From contig NW_025335855.1 of assembly GCF_004798865.1 (NCBI RefSeq), forward strand, positions 341,478 to 405,477: a stretch of DNA of 64,000 nt, in the 5' to 3' direction. How positions within the stretch are numbered: the first letter of the stretch is position 1; the number at the start of each line of letters is the position of its first letter. Below the pieces are notes generated by a model. That model saw only the letters and a list, made by a program, of their open reading frames with translations. It searched no databases and was not told the origin of the DNA. The stretch comes from Varanus komodoensis (lineage: Eukaryota; Chordata; Lepidosauria; Squamata; Varanidae). Below, in pieces: positions 38,814 to 50,800 of the stretch. The position numbers were made by a program, and so were the translations under genes.

Positions 38814-41800
38814 ATGGGCTCAGAGAGCAGTGCTTTAAAGCGTGATGCGTTGGAAGAGCCTCCATTTACATTGCCCTCTGGAGTTAATATTTATCCAGCA
38901 GTGCTACAACGTGGCAAACTTGCCTCTGTCTTTGTGTACAAGAGAGAGAATGAAGATAATGTTAATAAAGCTGCCAAGGTATTGTACTGATTTAATATTA
39001 TTATATTATTATTCACTGTAGAAATATAGTAATTCACACAGTGTCCTATTGGATGCTGCCCCTGAACACTGTTCAAGAAAGGGATATGAACTAAAAATAG
39101 TGTTTTGAGCTGAAAGCATTGAACAGTAGTCTACAGAGTAAGAAAAATAAATGGAAATATGTAAAAAGCCAAAATCGGTAAATTCTGTTCGCTATGTCCA
39201 ATTCTAGTAGGAAGTAATACATAGTAATTTGTTCTGCAAAATCATTTCCTTATATAAGATCTGCAGCATTTCATAGAAATAGCCAAGAAATCCCTTCCCA
39301 AGTGCTCAGAACTGGACAGTCGTAGGGAGTGGTTCATCTTTGATCTCAGTTTCCATTTTTTTTTACTCCTGTCTGTAATTAAGATGATTATCAGGATTTT
39401 CTATGTTATTTTATAAACTATATGAAGGTGGAGTCTAATCTGAATATATGGACAGGAATTGTAACTGTAGGAAAAGAAAACTATAATGAAGAATTTCAGC
39501 CCTCAAATTACATAGCAACCCCATGACACCTGTGCATGCCTACTGTCCCTTTTTGATATTGGGTGTGTGGTGCCTCACACTGAGTGGTTTTGTCTTGTAT
39601 TTTGGAAGCACCTGAAAACTTTACGCCACCCTTGCCTCCTGCGCTTCCTTTCTTGCACTGTGGAAACAGATGGAATCCACCTGGTCACAGAGCGAGTGAA
39701 ACCGCTGGAGCAGGTCCTGGAGACCCTCTCTTCTCCAGAGATCTGTGCTGGAATCTATGATGTTCTGCAGGCTCTCGTGTTCCTCCATGACAGGGTGAGC
39801 ACATAGAGGTTGATGTTTAGCATGTGCTTTTGGGGACGGGGGTTTTGTTTTTGCTTTGCATAGAGTGTTGCCTGGACTGCAAGGTATTGGACTTGTAAAA
39901 TTGAGTGTCTGATGCAGCTGCTTCTCCAGTCTGCTTGTTTCTGAATTTGTGGAGTTCCAGAGTGAAATGAAAGCAACCCACCTTTCTCCTGTCGAGCTGC
40001 TTTCAGATTGTAAGAAGAACTTTGTAGAAGCTTCTTTTGTTCTTTCTGGGGGATGGCCAGTGTGGTCTGGGGATTACGGTGTTGGGCTGGGGACCTGGGA
40101 GGTCTGGCTTCTGGTCCCCTCGTTATGAAACTCACCTGAGTGACCATGGCCAGTCATTCACTCTGGGCCTAAATTTCTTCACAGGGTCGTTGTTGTGAGG
40201 ATGAAGTGGAGCTATGTAAAATGCATGATATAAATGCACTCGAATAATACTAATACTCCTGCTGCTAATATTTATAGCTTATTCAGTCTTATTCACACTG
40301 ATTTTGCAGATGAAAGCCCCCTTGGCAAACATGTTGTAACCAGTCTCAAAAAGAAGATAAATTCTCTAGTAAAAGCTCTCTTCTGAACAGCTTTTTTTGG
40401 AAACATGTTTATTACAGATCTGATCCTTTTAACAGAACTGATCTATTAGTTAGCGTTATTTTGAAGCAGATATTGGAGTTCTTAGGGCTCAGTCCTATGC
40501 ATAGTTAGACATGCATGTCCCAGCGTCCCTGCAGCCAGGTATTCTGTCTGGGAGGAAAAGCTAACCATGTTGGGTAACATTAACAGTGTGAAGAAGTATG
40601 AAATGGTCTGTTCCTGGTGGGAGACGTATTTTTGTAATTAAAGGAAGCTGTGTGCTTGAAGGTTTATGCTTGTTCATTGTATCCTCCCTCTCCTCACAAG
40701 GAGCCCAGGGTAGATAAGATAGCAGGCTTGTGATATTAACCATCTGGTCCTAGATGCCCTGCATAGTCAAGTTAATCATATGTGCAGACTCAATGAATGA
40801 ATGTGCCTGTTGGAATATACAGCTAAACAGTTTCGGTTGCCTTCTAAAGAATTTTTGGCTTGGACTTCTTAGGATATTTCTGTCATTTATAAGGATGATC
40901 ACTATGTCTCCAAATGGTCTGTTTGGCAATTTATTTGTATTTTTGTGAGTTCTTTTGTGGCACTTAAGTGGCAGCCCCTGAGGCAACCTGCATTGTTCTC
41001 TGTGTAGATATGATGTGCCAGGAATCAATCGAATTGTGCTCGTTAAATTTGACCTGACATAAAGCTCCCCTCCTTGTCAAGTGCTCTCAGGTGGCATGTA
41101 CAGCTTCTCAGTGGTTTTGGCAGCTCTGCCCCACAGTCTCATGACACCCAATTAGTACTAACGAGAGCTTTATACCTATTCCCAACATTACTGTTTCCCT
41201 TCCTTTTAAAAATATATTTCAGGGCAACCTAACACACAACAACGTGTGTCTGTCCTCTGTCTTCGTGAGTGAAGATGGGCACTGGAAGCTGGGAGGCATG
41301 GAGACGGTCTGCAACCAGAAGGAAGCGACAGCAGAGGTGAAGTCAAGGAGCAGGGGAGCAGATCCTCTTCCCTGGATGATCTTTGCCTTGCTTAATAGTT
41401 TGAGCTTCATTTGCCTGGAAAGTATGTGGTCTGATTAACCAGTCTATTTCAAAGCCAGAGTACAGAGTCCCAAAATAAGGGCATTGGACAAGGCCGGAGA
41501 AAATGCTCCACAATCCAGAAAGCCCCTGGTGCTTGCAGAGTACGAAGTACTGCCATTCTGCCTTTCTTCTGCTTCCCGCTGTGCTGTCAGTGGCATAGCG
41601 CACAAGCAGCCCTTGCTGCTGAGCCTCCGCGAGAAGTGTGTCCCCAGCATAGCCACTCAGTCTGCCAGAACAAGCAGTGCCTGAAGTGCAGAGCGCTGTG
41701 TGGGAAGCGACTTGTGTGCCGATGGCAGAAGTAGAAGCAGTTATTTGTGGCCGGGAGGCATGAACAAAGGTAGCCGGGGGAGTGGGTGGGAGAGCGAGGG

Positions 41801-44800
41801 GCGTCTTTGCAAGAGAAGCTGCCAGAGCGGCGCTCTGTGGCTGCAGGTGTGCCTGAGCGGCTTTGCACTTGGGCTGGGGGAGAATGCCGTGGCAGCACGT
41901 GTGAATTCGAGAGAGGAGATGGCGAAAGCGATGCAGCATGCCTTTTCCTTGTGCAGATGTTGCCTCGTGGGGCCTGTGCCCTGTTCATTGAAAACCAGGC
42001 GTCTTGCTTCGTGAACAGGCCTCTCCCTGGAAGTCCAGCTGTAGAGAAATGTCTCAGTCAGCCGGAGACATCAGTGCTAGCCTTCACTGGCCCTGACCCT
42101 CAGCTGCAGTGCTTCCTGCGCCTCTTTGCCTGCACAGCACTGTGCAGCGAGCGGAGCGGTTTCTCCGTGCGGCAGCCCTTGAGGAGCGTTAGTTCACGGG
42201 TCTTTGGGAAACGAGGGATGATGAGACGGATAGCTTGTTCTATTCCGTCTCCAACAAACTTGTTTTTCCTGAAATCCGCAGTTTTATGAGTGCAGCTCCA
42301 CAGGCGCTGCTCTTGATTAGCTGCTGTGGGATCTTTGGCTGGTGTTCAGTTTTGTGGGCAGGACAATGGGAGTAGCAAAGACAAACATGCAATGGCGTAT
42401 GTTTTTCGCAAAGTGTTGTTCACACAGTCCTTCACTAGCTAAAAGGTTTTTTTCTTTGCAGTTTCTACACAGTATCGACTCAATACGAGAGAAGGCAGGA
42501 GTCCCCCCTGAAGAACTGGTAGGCTTAATTGTTCTTTGTGCTGAAGAGCTCTGCTGAGGCAGATTTGAAAAATAACTTTAAAAAGCAGTTTCCATTTCTG
42601 AGTTAAAGAGATATATATACAGTCTCTTAATGTCCCTTCATAGATCACTGCCTTGTCGTGGCGAAGGGGCTTCCGTAGTTCAATGAAGCTCTGAGCTACA
42701 CTGTGCAGGGCCCCTCAAGACAGACAGGTCATAGCAGAGAGCTCTGACAAAAGCTGATCCACTGGAGAAGGAAATGGCAACCCACTCCAGTATCCTTGCC
42801 ATGGAAACCCCATGGACAGTACCAAAAGGCAAAAAGATATGACACTGGAAGATGAGCCCCTCAGGTCGGAAGGTGTCCAATGTGCTACTGGGGAAGAGCG
42901 GAGGGCTAGTACTAGTAGCGCCAGGAAGAATGAAGCGACTGGGTCAAAGCCGAAAGGACACTCAGTTGCAGATGTATCTGGTGGTGAAAGGAGAGTCCAA
43001 TGCTGCAAAGATCAATACTGCATAGGAAGCTGGAATGTAAGATCCATGAATCAAGACAAGCTGGATGTGATCAGACAAGAGATGACAAGACTGAACATCG
43101 ACATCTTAGGAATCAGTGAACTAAAATGGACAGGAATGGGTGAATTTAATTCAGATGACCATCAGGTATACTACTGCAGGCAAGAATCCCTCAGAAGAAA
43201 TGCAGTAGCCTTCATAGTCCGTAAAAGAGTAGGAAAAGCAGTACTGGGATACAATCTCCAAAATGACAGAATGATCTCAGTTCGAATCCAAGGTGAACCA
43301 TTCAGCATCACAGTAGTCCAAGTCTATGCCCCAACCACTGGTGCTGAAGAGGCTGAAGTTAACCGGTTCTGTGAAGGCCTACAACACCTTCTAGAAATAA
43401 CACCAAAAATGATGTCCGTATCATCATGGATTGAAATACTGAAGTAGGAAGCCAAAAGATAACCGGAATAACAGGCAAGTTTGGCCTTGGGGTACAAAAT
43501 GAAGCAGGGCACAGGCTGGTAGAATTTTGTCAAGAGAATATGACGGTCATAGCAAACACTCTTTTTCAACAACCCAAGAGACAACTCTACACATGGACAT
43601 CACCAGATGGTCAACACAGAAACCATATTGACTATGTGCTCTGCAGCCAAAGATGGAGAAGCTTTAAACAGTCAGTAAAAACTAGACCAGGAGTTGACTG
43701 TGGCTCAGATCATGAGCTTCTTGTTGCAAAATTTAGGCTTAAATTGAAGGAAGTAGGGAAATGCACTAGGCCACTCATGTATGACCTAAATCATATCCCT
43801 GATGAATATACAGTAGAGGAGACAAATAGATTTAAGGAATTAGATCTGATAGACAGAGTGCCTGAAGAACTATGGACGGAGGTTCGCAACATTGTACAAG
43901 ATGTAGCAACTAAAACCATCCCAAAGAAAAATGCAAGAAAGCAAAATGGCTGTCTGAGGAAGCTTTACAAATAGCTGAGGAAAGAAGGGAAGCAAAAGGC
44001 AAGGGAGAAAGAGAAAGATACACCCAAATGAATGCAGAATTCCAGAGAACAGCTAGAAGAGACAAGAATGTCTTAAATGAACAGTGCAAAGAAATAGAAG
44101 AAAACAATAGAATAGGGAGAACCAGAGAGCTTTTCAAGAAAATTGGAGCTATGAAGGGAATGTTTCATGCAAAGATGGGCATGACAAAGGACCAAAATGG
44201 CAGGGACCTAACAGAGGCAGAAGAGATTAAGAAGAGGTGGCAAGATTACACAGAAGAACTATACAAGAAAGAGCTTAACGTCCCTGGTAACCACGATGGG
44301 GTAGTCACTGACCTCGAGCCAGACATCCTGGAATGTGAAGTCAAATGGGCCTTAGGAAGTCTGAGCAACAACAAAGCTAGTGGAGGCGACAGTATTCCAG
44401 CTGAGCTATTCAAAATCCTAAAGGATGATGCAGTAAAATGCTACACTCAATATGCCAGCAAATTTGGAAAACTCAGCAGTGGCCACAGGATTGGAAAAGG
44501 TCAGTTTACATTCTGATCCTAAAGAAGGGCAATGCCAGAGAGTGTTCAAACTACTGCACCATTGCACTCATTTCACATGCTAGCAAAGTTATGCTCAAAA
44601 TCGTACAAGCTAGGCTTCAGCAGTATGTGGACCGAGAACTACCAGAAGTCCAGGCAGGATTTCTAAGAGGCAGGGGAACTAGAGATCAAATTGCCAACAT
44701 ACGCTGGATCATGGAGAAAGCTAGGGAGTTCCAGAAAAACATCTACTTCTGCTTCATTGACTATGCTAAAGCCTTTGACTGTGTGGATCACAACAAATTG

Positions 44801-47800
44801 TGGCAAGTTCTTAAAGAGATGGGAGTACCAGACCATCTTATTTGCCTCTTGAGAAACCTATTTGTGGGCCAAGAAGCAACAGTGAGAACTGGACATGGAA
44901 CTACCGATTGGTTCAAAATTGAGAAAGGAGTTCGGCAAGGCTGTATACTGTCGCCTTGCCTGTTTAACTTATAGGCAGAGCACATCATGAGAAAGGCAGG
45001 GCTAGATGAATCACAAGTTGGAATTAAGATTGCCAGGAGAAATATCAACAACCTCGGATATGCAGATGATACCACTCTAATGGCAGAAAGTGAAGAGGAA
45101 CTAGAGAGCCTCTTGATGTGGGTGAAGGAGGAGAGCACAAAAGTTGGCTTGAAACTCAACATTAAGAAAATAAGATCATGGCTTCTGGTCCTCTCACTTC
45201 CTGGCAAATAGATGGGGAAGAAATGGAGGTAGTGACAGATTTTATTTTCCTAGGCTCCATGATCATCGCAGACAGGGACTGCAGCCAAGCAATTAAAGGA
45301 CGCTTGCTCCTTGGGAGGAAAGCTATGGCAAATCTAGACAGCATACTAAAAAGCAAAGACACCACCCTGCCATCAAAAGTGTGTATAGTCAAGGCTATGG
45401 TTTTCCCAGTTGCAATGTATGGCTGTGAAAGCTGGACCATAAGGAAGGCTGAGTGCCAAAGGATTGAGGCCTTTGAATTGTGGTGCTGGAGGAGACTCCT
45501 GCAAGTCCCTTGGACTGCAAGGCGGTCAAACTGGTCAGTCCTAGAGGAGATCAGCCCTGACTGCTCTTTAGAAGGCCAGATGCTGAAGATGAAACGCAAA
45601 TACTTTGGCCACCTAATGAGAAGGAAGGACTCCCTGGAGAAGAGCCTAATGCTGGGAACAATAGATGGCAAAAGAAGAAGGGGACGGCAGAGGATGAGGT
45701 GGCTGGATGGAGTCACTGAAGCAGTCGGCGTGAGCTTAGGTGGACTCCGGGGGATGGTGGAGGACAGAAGGCTTGGAGGAGTGTTGTCCATGGGTCGCAA
45801 TGGGTCGGACACAACTTCGCATCTAACAACAACAACATGGACAGTTACATTAGAAACTGATTTTGTGTAGCATTTCTGTATTGGAATTGTCTGTAAGGAA
45901 ATTTGAAATAACTTAAAACTTAGCCCTCATAAATAATTTCTCTGAATTTTATGTATGTAAATATTTTAAATATTAGTTTTAATATTGGTGCATCAGTCAC
46001 CCAGCTTGCCTTTCTCAGGCATATTTTAATAGAGTTAATTAATGTAAAAGTAATTGTTCATTGTTCAAGTTGCTTACTGATTTAAAATTTGAAACCCAAT
46101 CCCTCTCAAAATGGATAAACACATATTAGCAGTGAAGTTTACTTCTGTTTCCTTTATTGAGCTGTGCAAATGTCTTAAATTCTTGGGTTACACAAGCTGG
46201 AGGGGGCACCAGCGCTGCCACCAGTAAGGACTCCAGGCCTGCGTGACAGCAGCTGTGTTCAGGTGTTTGGCCCAAAGTAGAACGAGAGGAAGCCTGATCG
46301 ATCTGCCTAGGAAGGCCCAGTCTCTTAGGGCACATCCAGTCTTGCTGCCGCGCTCCCGGTGTTCCCGTTGCTTCCAGTGTGGGACCCACTGCAGGTGCCG
46401 CAGGAAGGGGTGCTTCCTACAGCAGCCCCAGGAGCAAGCAGGAATGGGCGCTCCTGCTGCCGGCTCAGCGCTGAGAACGAGGCGGCTCAGCATTCTTGAT
46501 TGTTTCTGTTTGCTCCAGGAGCTGCTGTCAGGGAGCCAGGATTTGGGCAGCAGGGGACAAGACAGAGGCTCTGGGACTGGGCAAGGCGGAGTCTGGAGTC
46601 CAGTGGTGAAGTGGAGTAGCAAAATCCAAGTCGTAGCCCCAGAGCAGGCCAGGGTCAGGAACTAGAAGGACATATCAGGGTGAAGCAAGGTGTGCTCATG
46701 AACCTGCCAAGGGCCCAGAACCAGAAAGGCAAGCGAGGAGGTACCTTAAACTGGGCAGGATGCATGGCAAGGGCCAGGCAAGGTTTAGCAGGAAAAGCTG
46801 CCTCGCTGAGGTGAGGCGGCAAGGCAGGAACTGGGTCAGGCAGATGTCGGCGCTGCAGCAAACCGGACCCTCTGTGTTGCTGAGGCCATTTCTGGAGAGA
46901 GGAGCTTGCCACCACCCCCCCCAGAGGCTGGGAGTCCCAGCAGGGCCAGGGGCTGATCCTGCAAGTACCAAGGTGGGTGTTCTGGTTCTGGCAACCAAGT
47001 GGCGTCCCCAAGCAGCCCAGCTCCAGACATCGGCTAGCTTCCCGCTGCGCCAGCACTGGATTCCACGTGCGCACTGGATACCGATACACATCTCTAAGGA
47101 AGGCAGGACACGGAGCTGGAGCTTTCAAGCTCATTTTAAGACATGGGCGTCTTCAGAGAGAGATGGTGCTTTGCAGCATATCTAGTATGTATGCCGTTTA
47201 GATTCAGAGAAGTATAGAGCTGGAAGGGGCCAAGAAGGCCATCGGGTCCAACCGCCTGCTGGTGCAGGACACCCGTTTACACCATCCCACTAAGACGGCT
47301 GTCCAGCTGCTGCTTGAAGGCCTCTAGTGTGACCTCTTCGGGATACTGGTTCCCCCGTCAGGTCGCTCTGACAGTGAGGAAACTTTTCCTGGTATCTAGC
47401 CTGAACCCAGGTTGTCACAACTTGAGCTACACAACTACAGGGCTTTAAAAGTTATCACCAACACTTTGCATTAAGGCTGGAAAAAAGAAAGAACCCATGG
47501 AGCGGTTGGTGCCCATGATCTGATTTTTGAGGAGAGCAAGGCCCTGAAAGCCAGTTTGGGCCACTTGGAATCTCCCTGTCAGCCCCGGTTGAGCACATTG
47601 CGGTCATCCAGGCTGGACAAACGGCCAAGATCATCTCCAGGAAAGGCTGCGTTTGAGGAAGTAGTTGCCACTCTTGCCGTTCGATTGTCTGGCGACCGCA
47701 GCAGCCCAGAAACAGCCGAGCTGCCTTCCGAGGAAGTCAGGCTCCACCCATATTCGCAGAGCCCCAGCCAACAAGACCTGTGTCTTGTCTGGATTATGTC

Positions 47801-50800
47801 CCACCCAGTTGGGATGCAGCGACTGCTAGGACCTTCTTTCTGTTCCTCTAGTCTGCAGACTTCCGGATGCTTCCTGAGGGCCAGGGACATTGCCGGGATG
47901 CCTACGCATTTGGTGTAATGGTGGAATATCTGTTGGCTTTTTTAAACGAGGAAGGTAAGGATGTTACCATACGGAGAATAATGCCAAGTTTGTTTTGTGG
48001 CTGAAGAATAGAAGATTGAAGCCAGAGAGGAGGAGGAGCAGCTCACAGCTGTATCGAGGAAGTCAGTACTGCAAGGTGCGGCGATGGCTGCTGAATTTGG
48101 GTGACTTTAGCAAGGAATTAGGAGAAGGAGAAGGCGAGCGCTGCCGGTCACGGTGGCCACATCCTGCCTGCAGAGGCAGAGGCAGAACGCCTCAGAGAAC
48201 CAGTCGCTGGAGCATGTGAGTGAGGGGATGCCGCTCAGGCGTGGCCGGCCATGGTAGGGGCAGGCCTGCTGAATGACGTGCCCTTCGGCCCGATCCAGCA
48301 CTGCCGCTCTTGCATTCTCGGAAGCCGCTTTTGGTGGAGGCTCTTGGAATGTTTGCTCCAGGGGAACCGAATCACCCGCTGTCTTCCCCTTGATATTTCA
48401 GGAACTAGTGAATTGAAGGATTGTTCAAATTACTCTGTGTAGGAAACAGTTTCTTAAGCAGTATTGATTTTTGTTTCTTGGCCAAACAATATGTTTTGCA
48501 ACTATGCCGTGTACAGACCCCTGCTTCTTAGAACAAAGGATTAAGTGCTTTGATTTAGTAAACTCCTCAATTAGAAATGTTCCCATGGTGCATCTGAGCA
48601 ACAGCTAATGTAAGTGTGGGATTGTGAGGTACCTAAGCAGTGATCTCAACTGGGACGTCCTTCATTGGTTAGGTTACACCAAGGACTGATGCAAATAGCG
48701 CTGCCGTCTGTGAATGAGACAGTTTTTAAATTGGTAGACAATTTTGTGGTTAATAACCTGCCTTACCTGTTCATCAGTATGGAGTACAAATAATCCACAA
48801 TGCACTGCTGTTAGTTATCTGCAGAAGTTCACCAAAGTAATCGCTGCTACTTTGCCCCACCGTGCATTATGGATTACAGTGCAATCCAATAAATGTCTGC
48901 CTAGAATTAAGAGTTCAGTGGGGCTTCCTGAACTTCCTAAATGTTTATAGGGTCATGGCTTTCTTCCAGAAGTGTAGTTTCCCAGAATTATCAAGTAGGC
49001 CTAAGTCCTGAAGGAGAGGGAATCTCAATTCTTAAGTACGTTCTCAGATCCTGTTCCTGTGGCAGGTTCTTCCTTGGTACAGCGCTTCCACCTCCGTGCT
49101 TGTAACCGGTCCTTGCCTTGGGTCCTGCATCCTTCAGCCACTGCAGGGCAGACAATATCAAGCAGAATAGCAAACCCCACCCTTGCCTGAGTAGCCAGAG
49201 GCTTGACTGCTGACCTGTGTGTTTCAGTTTCAGAGGACGTGCTCTCCAGCTTTCAGAACACCCTGCGCTCTACTTCGCTAAATCCGGATCCAAAATGCCG
49301 TTGCCGCCTGTCTAGTCTACTGTCCCATGAATTCTTCAGGTGAGCAGATGTGTTGACTTCAGGTGAGCAGACTTCCTAGAGCAAACCCAAGAGTGAAATT
49401 CAGGAGTCATTACCAGATTCGAAGTGTGGATGAAAGGAGCATTACACTTGTAGATTTCTATAACAGGAGTATTTCGTAGATTAAATGAACTTTTTAGCCT
49501 TTTTGAGTAAGTACTAGGCAGTAAAGTGGCCAGTGCTGCTTCTTTCACTTAGTTTTGTGTTACGCTTTGAGGCATCTTGGTGTGCCAGGTTTATATTTAC
49601 TGACAATCTTGACACCCAGCAGTCACGTGACACATGCCAGAAACATCATGTTCCAGCACAGCTAGTTTCAGCAAATATTAATCTGCTTGAGGTTGCTTTT
49701 TTCGGCTAAATTCTTATTCAGAAATGACCTTTCAAAAACAATTTCAGAAATGATTTCCTGGAAGTTGTGAGCTTTCTGAACAGCCTAACATTGAAAACAG
49801 AGGAGGAAAAAACAGAATTTTTTAAGTAAGTAAAAATGTTGGCCATTTGAAATGGGTCTTTTTAAAGAAAATAATAACTTTTAAAAGATGGAGTTGGCAG
49901 TCATCGGGTAGAATGCAGGTGTAGTCAGACTTGGAGGAGGCACATTGAAATCAATGGGACTTGAGTGAGCTTTGTGTATTCACCCGCCCCCACCCACATT
50001 ACAGGTTAGAGGTTTTATAGTGGTTGGAGGCTATGGCTGAGGTAAAAAAAAAAAAGCAAAAATCCCTGGAAAATCAAGGAAAGGAATAATCCCCCAGCTG
50101 GGTTTTTGTAAATACATAGATAAAACTGTACAGCCTGTGTATTATAATTAAGGTGCGAAAGTAACATATAAAGTTAAGCATCCGAAGGGCAACATTTTAT
50201 CTCCTTTGTTTTGCTTTCCTCCTTGTTTTGGTTGACCTTGACTTTAATTTTATGAAGCAACTACTGCTGGTTTAAAATACTAAATATGCAATTGCCTATT
50301 TGGTATGGCTTCAGTTAAATTGTCACATTTTACTCGAAAAATTTCCCAACATCAAACAAGCTACCTATGTGTACTTGAGGGTAACAGAAAGAAATTCCTC
50401 GAGAGGTGGCAAACTGGTAAATGCCAGCTATAAACCTCTCACTCCAGGAGGGTCACCTGTCACAACCAACACCAGAATGATGTCCGCTCCTGAAGGAGAA
50501 TCGGGTGTCCCGTCATAGCCCTGCTGCGCTGGTCCCCCGTGCGATCGATGCTGCACATCGCGAGAATTTGTTCCTGTACCCAGAGAGCCTGAAGTGTGAA
50601 GTGAGGGGAGGAGGAGGACAATATAAGATGTAAAACTTTTCCAGTGACAGGGAAAGTTGAGCAATTTCTCTCCAACACAGGTTCCTGCTGGACAGAGTGG
50701 CTGGCTTGTCAGAGAAACTGATCGCTTTGCGTTTGGTACCCCTCTTGCTCAATCAGTTTGTATTTGCTGAGCCAGTAGCTGTGAAGAGTTTCCTTCCTCA

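Noticed and set aside
42812-45870. Host genes coding for endonuclease and reverse transcriptase
   Set aside because: All frames are pieces of one BovB ORF2 with frame breaks and a BovB 3' end.
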